Shown: positions 21,764-33,649 of the stretch, one piece after another
Layout of the letters: every line of letters starts with the position of its first letter
Numbering within the stretch: the first letter of the stretch is position 1
DNA from: Anadara kagoshimensis
Lineage: Eukaryota > Mollusca > Bivalvia > Arcoida > Arcidae
Direction of reading: 5' to 3'
DNA length: 64,000 bases
Assembly: GCA_021292105.1 (NCBI GenBank)
Contig: CM037874.1
Coordinates: forward strand, 7,242,678-7,306,677
Position numbers and translations under genes: made by a program
Notes under the pieces: model-generated
Seen by the model: only the letters and a program-made list of their open reading frames with translations
The model's database searches: none
What the model was told of the DNA's origin: nothing

Positions 21764-24089
21764 AAAAAATTATTTGAAAATCAAAATTAATGAGTATCGT
21801 AATGAAAAATTTTTTACAAAAAGAGAACAAGAATAAAACTCATATTAACCAGTTTCCTATGTATTTATAATATAACAATTTGTACAACATAGCATTAATT
21901 ACATACAATTAAGTAAAGCATTCAGTAGAACATTATGTATATACACACCGTTTGTACAGAGGTTATGACCAAAATATACATCTTTTTCACATGTGTAATA
22001 GGAGTGACAACCTAAACTTTTATCAGCATACCGCCCGTCTGCTACACCGACACAGTTTTTAACCAATCCACAAGGTGGCGCAACATTCTTTGGACTAAAA
22101 CAAAAGTACAGAAAGTCAATGTACTTAACAATAATTACAGACGTCAAATACACATAAAACACGTCATTAAAGGTTTCAGAAACCCCACGTATATTTAACT
22201 ATTTTCTCGTTACTTCTATGACCGTCAAAAATTTGCAAAATCCAAAAGCAATGTGTTTGTTCTAACTGATTCTTATTTTTCGTAGTTCTATTTATTGCCA
22301 AACACGAAGGATTATGTTTTTTCTTTCGTTTACAAAAGACCATATACCAATTTATTCACTCTATTACTGAATCTATACGTCTTGGTTACTTACTGACCAG
22401 ACGTTCTATAGGCCATCTTGGTAACCTACACGTCACATGCTCTTGTGTTATTGTTGCATACGTTGTCATGGTTACTTACACGTCACATGTTCTTGTGTTA
22501 TTGATGCATACGTTGTCATGGTTACTTACATGTCACATGTTCTTGTGTTATTGATGCATACGCTGTTTTGGTTACTTACTCGTCGCATGTTCTTGTGTAT
22601 TTGTTATATACGTAGTCTTGGTTACTTACTCGTCACGCGTTCTTGTGTACATTGGTGTATTCTACGTAGTCTTGGTTGCTTACTCGTCACACGTTCTTGT
22701 GTTATTGTTGTATACGTAGTCTTGGATACTTATTCGTCACACGTTCTTGTGTACATTGGTGTATTATACGTAGTCTTGGATACTTACTCGTCACACGTTC
22801 TTGTGTTATTGTTGTATACGTTGTCTTGGTTACTTACTCGTCACACGTTCTTGTGTACATTGGTGTATTATACGTAGTCTTGGATACTTATTCGTCACAC
22901 GTTCTTGTGTACATTGGTGTATTATACGTAGTCTTGGATACTTATTCGTCACACGTTCTTGTGTACATTGGTGTATTATACGTAGTCTTGGTTGCTTACT
23001 CGTCACACGTTTTTGTGTTATTGTTGTATACGTTGTCTTGGATACTTACTCGTCACACGTTCTTGTGTTATTGTTGTATACGTTGTCTTGGTTACTTACT
23101 CGTCACACGTTCTTGTGTAATTGGTGTATTATATGTATCCATGTATCGGACATGGATTACTATGTTTGTTTTTGATACGTAGTCTTGGTTACTAACTCGT
23201 CACATGTTATTGTGTTATTGTTGTATACGTTGTCTTGGTTACTAACTCGTCACATGTTCTTGTGTTATTGTTGTATACGTTGTCTTGGTTACTTACTCGT
23301 CACACGTTCTTGTGTAATTGGTGTATTATATGTATCCATGTATCGGACATGGATTACTATGTTTGTTTTTGATACGTAGTCTTGGTTACTAACTCGTCAC
23401 ATGTTATTGTGTTATTGTTGTATACGTTGTCTTGGTTACTTACTCGTCACACGTTCTTGTGTTATTGTTGTATACGAAGTCTTGATCACAATTGTGTAGT
23501 GACGGTGTCCCTCCAGCACATGTTAGGTATGAGCGACAGCTTATTTCGTAATTGCCATCAGATTTACCGGTACACACAATGCCATTAGCTAAAAAATCGG
23601 AAATGTGTTTTTATAGAATACAATAGTATTTTGTTTCAAAATTCTGCGCATCCAAGTAGTTGGACAGTTTATTTATAATATGACCATATAGGGACACGAA
23701 ATTATGATATATCATGATCGAGCGTTGTTACTACATGTAACACGTGGTGCAATAGTTTGAAGTTTCGCTTTAGCGATGTTGGTTTCTTGAATTATATAAA
23801 GCTCAAAATGAACAAAACTTTGTAGTTTTGGTATTTTCTATTTGCAGCCTTGAAACACATGAAAAAAATTATGTTATCGATAGAAATGGTTCTTGAAGTA
23901 CCACAATCATGATACGCAACCCGGTGCAATTAAAAGTTAGTTGCGAGGGAGTGAAGATAAGTGAATTAAAACCCTCAAATACGTTAGATAAATTAAAAAA
24001 ACATAATAAATAAATAAATAAATAAAATATTGCTTACTATTGTATGGTAGAAAACAGAGAACAGCTAGAAGACAAATATAGCGGTACAT
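20848..24089 (-). CDS. Small secreted protein with two chitin-binding (ChtBD2) domains, gene II
   Basis: Four exons with canonical sites and matching phases: 24038-24089, 23444-23588, 21949-22094, 20848-20927, giving 140 residues. Exon 1 is a signal peptide (MYRYICLLAVLCFLPYN). Exon 2 holds ChtBD2 domain 1 with the core DGNYEISCRSYLTC; it has five of the usual six cysteines, the first being absent. Exon 3 and the start of exon 4 make domain 2 (DGRYADKSLGCHSYYTC ... GLVFDEVLQTCNWP) with all six. The tail is PPCGTKTT. ChtBD2 (peritrophin-A) domains bind chitin outside cells, in peritrophic matrix, cuticle or shell. An AATAAA signal (complement of 20813-20818) lies about 30 bp past the stop. Intron 2 contains the minisatellite 22385-23485, which is made from the end of exon 2. 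The paralogue at 36879-40088 has the same structure. Confidence 0.88.
21125..21470 (+). mobile_element. Dispersed hairpin element, copy 3
   Basis: It contains atttatccatgtccgaatca, ccacgtgaacttccacc, ggttgctccagaagggtaag, tagctagctacaccctcc and aaaggaacgcgattctag, in the family order, upstream of exon 4 of the chitin-binding gene (in intron 3). An AT tract follows. Confidence 0.75.
21715..21761. repeat. (TG)n microsatellite
   Basis: About 23 TG dinucleotides, in intron 3 of the chitin-binding gene. Confidence 0.95.
22385..23485. repeat. Minisatellite derived from a coding exon end and its splice donor
   Basis: About 20 tandem units of 50-54 bp. Read on the minus strand each unit is tacgtatacaacaataacac, aagaacgtgtgacga, gtaagtaaccaagac, which is the last 35 or so coding bases of exon 2 of the chitin-binding gene plus its GTAAGT donor and the first intron bases. 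The first unit on the minus strand is the real exon end (donor at 23443). Roughly half the units keep an intact GAGTAAGT donor; others read GAATAAGT. Two units contain an extra insert (23136-23180 and 23329-23375) with cggacatggattactatg, a fragment of the dispersed hairpin element. Frames of 64-168 codons on the plus strand are artefacts of the repeat. Confidence 0.93.
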
Positions 24090-24239
24090 GTTGATGTATT
24101 ACACAATGCTGAATAACGCCACCAGAGTGAACATAACAGGTGATGTCTGTCTGTTTTAACTGGTCTTTATCTTTTGTTCGCCTTCTATTGCTACACACTT
24201 CAGGTGGTCGTAACCAAAAATTCATTTCTTTATCTGAAA

Positions 24240-25330
24240 GACGTTCCTTTAAATAGCTAAAAGTAAAAGAAAAATTTTCTGCTTTTCATTATTTGCATCG
24301 CATGGTAAACTTATTATGTATTTTATTCCAAAGGAAAATTATTTCTGCTTTTCTTAATTTTACGTCAATATTTCTGGCCAGTTTCAAATATATTTTATGT
24401 TTGCACTAAACTATTTACAAGCGGAATTCAATATCATTTTTCACAAATCTTTAGGTTTCTTTTCTTCACGTTTCAAGTTCAGGCGATCTTAACCAAAACG
24501 TTAGAATTATTTACAGTTACAAAGATAAAGCTAGCCAGAGACACAAAACAGTGTTTTTTAAAGCTTTTGTTTGGTATTTTGAGATTTTATATGAAAACAG
24601 CGATTAAGATACATACAAAGTGGTAACTTTAATCCGTGGATTTCTCTGAAAATGGTGGTTTGGAGTGGAATAATTGTGTTTTAATTCCCCAGCCAATATT
24701 CCCAATAAATATCGAGGTGGTCAATTCTGGAATGACAGAAGAAACTGAAGTACCCTTAAGAAAGTTCCTAAGCTTCGGAAGAAAAAAGGCCACTTAATAT
24801 TAAATAATTTTTTTTCTGCCATAAGAATTGTATTAAAGCCGGGTATTGGATATAAGAACATAATAACATCCTGTCGTTTGTTTGAAGTGCTATCTAGGTC
24901 TAGTAGCCTTCTCGCTTACTTAACAACAAATGTCACCTAAATTTATGAACTTCTTATGAGTTTTGACATACCAGAAAAGGGTTATATAAAATATTATGTA
25001 TATAACCCCCTTGAATTAAGTCTAAAATAGTTTGTACTTAGTATCATTTCTTATCGCATAAGCTGAAAACGTAAATGTGCACTTACCAAATTACCCAGTA
25101 TTTGTACGTCTGATCAATGGACTGTCATAGGACCATGATTATGATTGTAACAAACTTTATTATGGCGGTTTTGATAGGATTTTGTTCCAAATGGATAGTT
25201 TTGGTTTTTGAAAAAAAAATCTTAATATTCTTGTATTTAAATTAAAAAAATAACGTAATATATGTGAATTTTAGATTTTAGCTCCTACAAAGGTCTGTTT
25301 TATTCGAATTTTTCTTATTAAGCGCATCTT
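24240..25330. other. Upstream flank of chitin-binding gene II, nothing else seen
   Basis: AT-rich sequence between the signal-peptide exon and the fold-back region. It presumably holds the promoter, but no element can be supported. Confidence 0.35.
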
Positions 25331-25339
25331 AATGCTCTC

Positions 25340-26160
25340 ATATGCTAAAAGTTTCGAAAATGACCTGTGACATGGAAATCCCTTGCTTTTACCCATGTGG
25401 GATTTCCATTTCTTGCACCCCAGAGAGAAAAATCCATAAAAAAAGAGGTGCAAGATATTTCCATCTTGTACCCCCCCCCCCCCCCCCCCCTGTGCAAGAT
25501 AGCCTACACGCCGTTTTTCCCGCAAAATTTTATCAACAAAGCCAGAGGTGTTTCGAAAGTTGTAATTGATTTTAAATTGAAAAATTATAGTTTCTGGTGC
25601 AAGAAAAAGAATCAATCACTACTTGTACTGCCAGATAAGGAAATCCCAACCCTTGTTCTAATATATTTTATCCAGAACTCGGTAAGCCTCGTTCTGGACC
25701 AAATTATTAGAACTTGGGTTGAGATTTCCCTATCTGGCACCACAAGTTGTGATAGATTCTATTATTCTTCCATCTTCCTATGTTGGAAGATTTCCGCTTG
25801 AAGAAACGATGGAAGAAATTTCTATCTTCACCTCCACGTGCTTATCTTCACCTCCACGTGCTGCTTTCAGTGACGTCACAATCAAAGGACAATTAAATGA
25901 TGTCATATTGTGGAGACATGACGTCGTCTTGCGGGAAAATGACACCCGAGTCTACAAAATTTACGTGGAGGTGAAGATTATAAGAATCCATTATGAGTAT
26001 CCATGTAGGATAGGGAAATCTCACCCGAGGGGTCAAACGTTTCAGTCAGAGACGAGGCTTGCCGAGTCTCTGACCAGAAATGTTCAACCCCGAGGGTAAG
26101 ATTTCCCTATCCTACATGGATAAACTCATAATGGATTATTTTTCTTCCATTTTAGTGCCA
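25340..26160. mobile_element. Composite fold-back element with two hairpins
   Basis: Hairpin H1 (25618-25752) has arms running from acttgtactgccagataagg to ctatctggcaccacaagttg around the centre ctcggtaagcctcg. Hairpin H2 (25984-26139) has arms running from aatccattatgagtatccat to atggataaactcataatgga around the centre gaggcttgccgag. Between them atcttcacctccacgtgc is repeated twice in direct orientation (25826-25862) and once inverted (about 25962-25980). A poly-C run (C20, 25471-25490) lies to the left. No transposase is present. Part of the flank (gattctattattcttccatc) reappears inverted at 33800-33830. Confidence 0.8.
25471..25490. repeat. Poly-C homopolymer, 20 bases
   Basis: C20, flanked by a short inverted pair (ttgcacc / ggtgcaag). 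Homopolymers this long are prone to assembly length errors. Confidence 0.9.
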
Positions 26161-26487
26161 ATATTTGGCTTCAAGTACGATAAACATAGACATCGACGCC
26201 ATGTTTGTAAAATCTAACTTTTTAATTCGACATTCTACTTTAAAATAAATATGACCATTGGATAGATCGTACCGGATTTTGGTTTATACAATAAGTATAA
26301 ACTACAAAACAAAGTGGTTCATAAAAAATTCAATATTTATCATTTGAAACGCACTCAAAGGTTCTAAATTTTAAAGAATTTGGTGTCGTTTTCCCGCAAG
26401 ATGACGTCATGTTCTACACATTATGACGTCATGTAATTAAATTCATCAATAATACCAAAACACGCTACGTACAGTACATAAACAAAA

Positions 26488-28500
26488 ATGGACAAAATGT
26501 CAACGCTCACGTCAACGTCAGTCTCAACATTCAGCGACGATGACAAAGCACATGGTCAAAGACAAACTAAAACATCAAGTAAATTGAATGATTTTTTACT
26601 GTTTGATGACATTGAAAATATCGACGAACACAAACATAACAATCTGACTGACCAGATTGAGGTACCAAAAGTATGTGTACAATGTGACGGCAAAACGAAT
26701 AACGTCACATTCAAAACTAATATAGACAGAATTGATTTATGGAAGCAGGCCCTTAATGAAAAATTTGGTAACTCTAACACATTCACACTTCAAAAGGGAA
26801 AGGTGATCAAAATAGTAACAAAAAGTGGAAACACAACCAACAACATCAAGTTTAATTTTTATAAAACGGGGTCAATTGTCATCCAGGGAGGTAACTGTGC
26901 TGACTTTACAGTGGAACATTTCAGCTCGCTTAAAACGATGGTCGACTCGCTAGCCCATACAAAGGGGAACAACTCGCACGATAGTGACGAAACCCATGTC
27001 AAGCAAATTGATTCTCCGATTAAGACCAGTGCGTCGAATTCGCATACAACTCCGAAACAAACGCCAAAACAAAGGGTAGAGGCCCACCAAAAATTAATAG
27101 ATGAGAGACTAACAGATATGAACAACGCTCTGGACAATATCAACACTGCTATTGAATCCGTTTTTGACGTTTTTCAAAAATTAATTTCAGACTCAAACTC
27201 TAACAACCAGATGAACTCTACTATCAAAAATATCACGTTGGAAAATAAAAACAAGCTACAAGAATTTATCTGCTCATTCGATACAAAACTGAAACACACC
27301 AATCAAAGCATAGACTCTCTACACACCAAACTTAATGTATTGGATAGTAACATCAAAACAGTTCAGCCAGAAAATATAACTGACAGATTGAATCGGATTG
27401 AACACAGCCTTAACAAAGTACTTGATAAAATAGATTCATTAGAAAATAGCAACATATGCGACCAGGTAAGGATGCAGAAACATGTTGACAATGTCAAAGT
27501 CACGACACCCGAACAGAGAATAACCAACACACAACAAAATATTATGGAAGAACAACACAATAACACGTCTCCCTTAACAAGTGTTGAAGATGGAAATGAT
27601 GTAGTACCCGAGCACGATCTATGGATAATAGGATCATCTGTTATCAAAAACTTTAAAAGCTCAAGAATTTATAAACATCGTAAAACAAGAATTACAACTC
27701 TGAAGAACAAAACAATCGACGGTGCTAAAGAAATAATACAGACATCAAATACAACATGCAAAAATCTAGTCATACAAATTGGATCCAATGATTTGGAAAA
27801 AAGGACCCAGACGAAGTTGCGGATGATTTAAAAAATCTATTAGCACTAACAAAGCAAAAACATCAGCAAAGCAACATTACAATTTGTGAAATTCTTCCAA
27901 GATACTACAGAAACCAACAGAAAAGAAGACAATATGAAGCTAAACGCACTAGTTACAACGCAAAGTTACAACAAATAGTAAATGAACAAGAACGCTTACA
28001 CTTAGTTGTACATGACAATATCAATCAAGAAGATCTATACGATGAAGTTCATCCAAATTATAAGTCGGGAATTCCAAAAATGGTGCGAAACATTAAAAAG
28101 GTTACAAATACTTTATTGGGAGTCTCAAACACAGATAGTCATTTAGCGCAACGCATAACGATGTACTCGGACCACAACAACATGGCGAACGCTTACAACA
28201 CTACCCTCAAAGATGGAACTCTTGGAGAAACAATGCTTATTGGAACGGACGGAGAACAAGAGGGTTTAACACACAGAGAAACAACACGTATAACTACTAC
28301 AACGAACTTCCACTCCGACGACGAAATGTAAACCATACTGATAGATTTAGCAATCAAATGGCTGAGAACTGGAGCAAAAATGCTAACTACACACATGACA
28401 ATTTAAGACAACACAACCCTCTACATCTGGATTTCAACCAGGACAAACAAAAACATTTCGATATCAAATTGGCACTGACACAATTAATTAATAATCTATG
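26488..28500 (+). pseudogene. LINE ORF1: coiled coil plus SGNH-type esterase, frameshifted
   Basis: The first frame (26488-27831, 447 codons) has a module ending in FYKTGSIVIQGGN (about residues 125-137), a coiled-coil-like helical stretch (about residues 195-320), then an SGNH hydrolase: block I DLWIIGSSVIK and block III VIQIGSNDLE. At an A-run near 27797 the frame shifts and continues with DPDEVADDLKNLL, ending the esterase with LYDEVHPNYKSG (the DxxH block). A further shift near 28150 leads to an Asn/Arg-rich basic tail that stops at TGA about 28500. Esterase-bearing ORF1 proteins are known in CR1/L2-group LINEs, where they bind RNA and possibly membranes. Confidence 0.8.
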
Positions 28501-28513
28501 ACTATATCAAAAC

Positions 28514-28957
28514 ATGTATAGATTCAAGGGTCCATCTAACCCATTATCAAATTTTTTCCCATGCAAAATACACTTATTCAATTTGAATTTTTATAGTGCT
28601 GAACACCTTTATCAATATTGGAAAGCTTTATATCATAATCATTACAATTTAGCAAAAGAAATTCTCTATGCCAAAAATGCATTCAAAGCCAAAGACTTAT
28701 CAAAAAGCATTGCATGTAATGAACAGTGGTTTAAGAGAAAATAGTGTATATGTATATAATCTTGACAATTAAATTCCATCAAGTAGTAGAATTTCGTAAT
28801 TCACTTTGGTCTACAAGACATTCTACCTTGGTACACAATGTGTGTGATTATTACTGGGGAACTGGTACTCAGTATACTGGTCAAAACTATATGGGTAAAC
28901 TTCTTATGGTGTTAAGATCCAACAATCTTTTTGACATTATTACAAGGCAAACAATAT
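28514..28957 (+). pseudogene. NADAR (YbiA-like) domain inside the LINE, one frameshift
   Basis: The frame starting at the ATG 28514 reads MYRFKGPSNPLSNFFPCKI, then FYSAEHLYQYWKA, AFKAKDLSKSI and NEQWFKRK before a stop at 28742. After a frameshift it continues with FHQVVEFRNSLWST, LVHNVCDYYWGTG and GQNYMGKLLMVLR. These are the ordered blocks of NADAR domains, including FxGPxxPLSNFFPC, SAEHxYQ, YWGxG and GQNxxGKLL. NADAR proteins are hydrolases or N-glycosidases acting on ADP-ribose-linked and related N-glycosidic compounds. It begins 12 bases after the TGA ending ORF1 and in the same frame as the ORF1 tail, so it may once have been part of ORF1 or a separate cistron. The family match is firm; its role in the LINE is unknown. 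Confidence 0.85.
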
Positions 28958-28959
28958 GA

Positions 28960-29740
28960 TTGTGTGTTATATGATATAATTTCAATATTTCTTTAAAATA
29001 GGTACATATATGACATTGCATTATCATATTTTTTATAATTAGAAACAATACTGAGTACAACAGATGACGAAATCTTTAGTATGTCGTCTAAGGGACAGAC
29101 ATATGTTATAATCAATGACTATAAGGCATTACATTTATTAGTTTTAGCTAGTAGTTTGTATTCATTGTAATATTGGTCTCTTAAAGAGTACATAGACATG
29201 GTTGAATATATATTCTTTTTTTTACATTGTTATGTAATTACCTTAATTCAAAGTTTTCATATGGCACCTTTGTTTTAAAAATTATTTTCTAAAGAGACAA
29301 ATAGTCCTTTTCTTTCTAATTTATATATACTGACATAAATGTTTTGAAATTCGATGACTATGATTATTGTTACTAGCGTCTTGTTATATGTATATTTTTT
29401 TATGAATTAATTCTTTAGCAACAACTTGAAAATGTTCTGTCTACTAGAATCTATTTAATTAAGAGATAAATGTCATATGAAGACTTTTCTAATATAGATG
29501 TATATATACTATTATGGTTGTTTTAAAAACTCTGTGAATACTTAGTAGTGGAGAAATGTTGTTATATTTGTAGGCGATAATTTAATTTTTATACAACATG
29601 GACATTCTCTGTAAGCTGTTTTCATAATTTGCATAGTGCATAAGGTAAAGAATTGACAATTCTGTAGTTAAAAATACTCCATAATAGGGCTTACAGCAGA
29701 TTAATATAAAATTATCTCTTTAAATCAATTAGTAAAAATG
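28960..29740. other. AT-rich spacer between LINE NADAR and endonuclease
   Basis: No open frame of note. It is too long for a normal inter-ORF gap, so it may be decayed ORF2 5' sequence or a later insertion. No inserted element is recognised. Confidence 0.4.
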
Positions 29741-29819
29741 ATATGAAAAATTACAGAAATCAATTACATTTTACTTACCAAATTCAGATCAAATTACTTA
29801 ATGTATGCCGATCCCAACA

Positions 29820-30702
29820 CATAAATATTTCAACTATGAGTGACAATTTTAAAACTGACGTAAATTTTCTGAAAATTGGAACATGGAATATAGAAGGGTT
29901 ATCAGAGATAAAACAAAAAACCCTCATTTTATTAACACATTATCGAATCTCCATGTTGTATCATTTGTTGAAACATGGCTGGATGAAAATCAAATGCGCA
30001 ACATCCAAGGGTTTAGATATTTTGATAGTAATCAAAGGAAAAAACACAAAAAGGGCTGGCGTAATTCAGGGGGTATTTCTGTTTATATTAAAGAAAATAT
30101 TTATAAAGGTCTTAAAAGTAAAATCTAATCACACTGATATACTTTGGATAAAACTTGATAAAACTTTTTTTAAACTTTTTAAAGATCTTTACATAGCAAC
30201 AGTTTACATTTCCCCGGAACACACGAAAGGTAATGTGCCTGACGTAGAAAATGTTTACGCACAGTTGCTCAAAGACATTGAGAAATACTCCAATCTTGGT
30301 TCTGTTATTATACAAGGTGATTTTAATGCCTACACCAAAACTGAGGAAGATTTTATCATTAATGATACCACAAAACACTTGAATAATTTTGACGACCGAT
30401 ATATAACTGATTCAAATATTCCTAGAAACAATATGGACACAAAAGCCCCAAATAAAAGTGGTCGTTTTTTATTAAATTTATGCAAAGAGACAAGTCTAAG
30501 AATACTTAATGGTAGATACATAGGCGATTTATTTGGTAATTTCACTTGTTATAATTATAATGGCTGCAGTACTGTAGACTACATTATCTCTTCTGAAGAA
30601 TTCCTAAATAATATACAAACATTTAAAGTAAATAACATCTCCGCCTTATCAAACCATTGTCTAATAACTTGCTGTATAAAAACACTTTTCAATAACTCAT
30701 AG
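29820..30702 (+). pseudogene. LINE ORF2, endonuclease (EEP) domain, frameshifted
   Basis: Start KIGTWNIEGL in one frame, then FVETWLDENQMRNIQGFRYF and GGISVYIKENI in another (29883-30128). The first frame returns with ATVYISPE, VIIQGDFNAYT (GDFNA metal and catalytic block), TVDYIISSEEF and LSNHCLITC (the final catalytic His). This is the exonuclease-endonuclease-phosphatase domain that nicks target DNA for LINE insertion. At least two frameshifts break it. Confidence 0.88.
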
Positions 30703-31149
30703 AAGTTGTACTGACCTAGATCATTTACCTGCCAAATTTGTTTGGGCTGAAGAATCAAAAATTAAATTCCAAAATACACTTACAAACCAAGATATTAAAA
30801 CTAAACTAAAATGTTTTTTAAACAAATCATTTAATACTGCAGACGAAGCTGTTAAAAACATACAAGAAATTATAACAGAAACGGCCGAAAAATCACTTAA
30901 ACTTGTATACCACAAACATCATAAAAAACAAAAGAAAAAACACTGGTACTCCCAATCATGTAGAGATCTAAAAATTACACTACGAAAATACGAAAAATTG
31001 TTAAACAAAAATCCAAGTAACAACAATAACAGAAAAATGTTTTTTAACGTAAGATCAAAATACAGGAAACAGTGTAAGTATGAGGAAAAACTATTTAAAT
31101 CTAAAATGATAAACCAGTTGGAGACTGCAAAAAACGACAACAATTTTTT

Positions 31150-33271
31150 GGAATATAATTAACAAACTAAATCCTAGTAAACATAACTTACAAGAAGATA
31201 TACCAATAACTAACTTCATTAAATATTACAAAGAACTGACCACCAAACAATTCCCAAATAATAATGATCAAGTTAACATCTTAAAGAATATAAAAACATT
31301 AGAATCTAACACACCAATAAACACAGAACATCTACAACTACTGAACCACAAAATCACTCCAACAGAAATAATTCAAAACATTAGTAATCTTAAAAACGGA
31401 AAAAGTGCCGCAGCTGACAAGATCTGTAATGAAATGTTAAAATATGGTATAAATGAATTAATTCATCCACTTGTGAAATTGTTCAACATTGTTTTAGATT
31501 CAGGACGTTTCCCTCACCAGTGGAACGAAAGCCTCATCACACTTATTCACAAAAAGGGAAACATGTACGATCCCTCCAATTATAGAGGCATTTCAGTTAC
31601 TAATTGTATAGGAAAAGTATTTACTAAAATACTCAATACTCGTATTTACGATTTTTTGAATAAACAAGGCCTTATCTCTGAGAACCAAATTGGATTCAAG
31701 AAAAAATGCCGGACGTCTGATCATATTTTTATTCTTAAAACTTTGATAGATCTACAAAAGAAAAAGAAAGAAAAAGTATTTGCAGCCTTTATAGACCTGA
31801 AAAAAGCATTCGATTCGGTATGGCGAGAAGGATTATTATATAAACTATTAAAAAACGGCATTCATGGTAAAACGTATAATATAATAAAAAACATGTATTC
31901 AAAAACAGAAAATCGTATTAAATTCAAAAATGGAATGAGCCAAAAATTTGTATCAACAACTGGAGTAAAACAAGGTGATAATCTAAGTCCAACATTATTC
32001 AACATATACATAAACGACATTGTTTCATTTATAAAAAATTATCAATGTGATCCTATCATTGTAGGCGATAACAAGATCAACATTTTACTTTACGCTGATG
32101 ACATTGTATTAATATCTAAAAGCCCAGAAGGACTTCAAAACTGTTTGAACGCTTTATCATCATACTGTAATCATTGGAAACTGGAGGTAAATACAACAAA
32201 ATCCAACATTGTTGTATTCAATTCAAATGGTAAAACATATACAGACAAATTTTACTTTCAAAATGTCACATTAAAAACTCTAAAGTCTGCTTCCTATCTT
32301 GGCATAGACTTAAAATATAATGGCATTTTCAATATAACGCAAATCAACCTAGCCAATAAAGCCCAAAAAGCATATTTCAAAATCAAGAAAACAATAGGCT
32401 TGAACCAATCATGTTATCTTCTTAAAAAATTATTTGATTCATTAGTTATACCGGTTCTTCTTTATTGCAGTGAAATATGGGGTGCATTCAGTAACTATAA
32501 AGACTCTGAACCACACGAACATATTCACACAAAATTCCTTAAAGAAATACTGGGTGTACATTCTAAATCCTGCAATAATGCATGTAGAGCAGAGCTTAGT
32601 CGGATACCATTAACAGCAAAAATAAAATATAACATGATTAAATACTTGGCCCATATCGTTTCACAAGAAAATACTCTGTTATACAAAATCTATAAAGAAA
32701 CTTATAAAACAAATGCGTGGACAACACATGAAAAATATTTTAAATCGATTAGGTTACTCTTTTATCATAAGTAATCCAGAACTTATAAACTTGCATCTTA
32801 CAAACATTAAACAAAGAATCATTGATATAGAAAACCAAGAACAACTCAAAATGATAACAATGTCTCATAAACTCAAATATTCAATCAATTAATACAATCA
32901 CAATATGAACCCCCATACCTTAATCTTCTCCATACGCGCAAAGACAGATCCACCATAGCTAAACTCAGATTAAGCGCACATAAACTTGCTGTTGAAGCGG
33001 GAAGATATAATAATTTAGATGTTAACTCCAGAATATGCTTAAGTTGTAACAAAAACCAAATTGAAACTGAAATTCATTTCTTGTTATCCTGCGAACAATA
33101 CAAACAAAATAGGAATATATTATTTAAAGAAATTTCAAATCATAATCCTTATTTTACGAAGATGTCAGATGTATCACAAATAAAATATTTATTAAATAAT
33201 AACAATGAAAAAATATTAAAAGAAATAATAACCTTCATAACTTGCAGTCTTGACATCAGAAACAACACGTG
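31150..33271 (+). pseudogene. LINE ORF2, reverse transcriptase and C-terminal knuckle
   Basis: A long open stretch to 32774 has all core RT blocks in order: NYRGISVTNCIGKVFTKIL, AAFIDLKKAFDSVW (first catalytic Asp), TGVKQGDNLSPTLFNIYIND, LLYADDIVLISKS (YADD catalytic pair) and ASYLGIDLKYNG. After a frameshift near 32770 and a stop near 32890 the tail includes AKLRLSAHKLAVEAGRY and a C-x2-C-x9-H-x4-C knuckle (ICLSCNK ... IHFLLSC), ending at 33271. The RT itself is intact, with catalytic residues present. Confidence 0.9.
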
Positions 33272-33649
33272 ACTCACAAACTTAAAAAATGAGACAATCA
33301 AAACCCTTCGGATGTTGCACATTGATCTTAAATCCACTTTTATCTATTACATGTTGTTTTTTTTTCTTTATTTGTAAATTTGTATGGTGTTTGTTATGTT
33401 AAATATTTTATATTGCCTTAACCAATTATGTAAATTGTGTTTGAGCAATAAATTATTATTATTATTATTATTGCAGCAGAATTTATGTAAAACCGTTTTA
33501 ACTTGAAGGATGACTGTAACAAAACCATTTAACTCCACATATATACAGATACATGATGTCTGGTATAGGGTTTTATAATTCTAAATTCGAAGGTTTTTGT
33601 GAATGTCATCTATCTTAAGGATATTGAAATAAAAGATACAACTGTAATT

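Larger units (their letters stand above)
26450..33475 (+). mobile_element. Near full-length LINE (CR1/L2-like) with esterase, NADAR, EN and RT
   Basis: In order: ORF1 with a strand-rich N-terminal module, coiled coil, SGNH esterase and basic tail (26488 to about 28500); a NADAR domain (28514-28957); an AT-rich stretch (28960-29740); an apurinic-type endonuclease (about 29830-30702); reverse transcriptase (about 31150-32774); and a Cys/His knuckle tail (to 33271). The 3' end is an AATAAA followed by a short (TTA)n tail at 33448-33472, as in CR1/L2-type elements. Every ORF is broken by at least one frameshift, so this copy is dead. The 5' end could not be fixed and 26450 is approximate. Confidence 0.85.

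Noticed and set aside
22437-23588. Plus-strand frames of 64-168 codons with repeated Cys/Tyr-rich words
   Set aside because: They are translations of the minisatellite; several frames are open at once because the unit lacks stops on this strand. The minus-strand exon explains the sequence.
24037-24225. A 62-codon minus frame read first as a cysteine-rich chitin-binding exon
   Set aside because: Another frame gives an ATG at 24089 with a clear signal peptide and a phase-1 donor that fits the next exon at 23588. The longer frame is a shadow.
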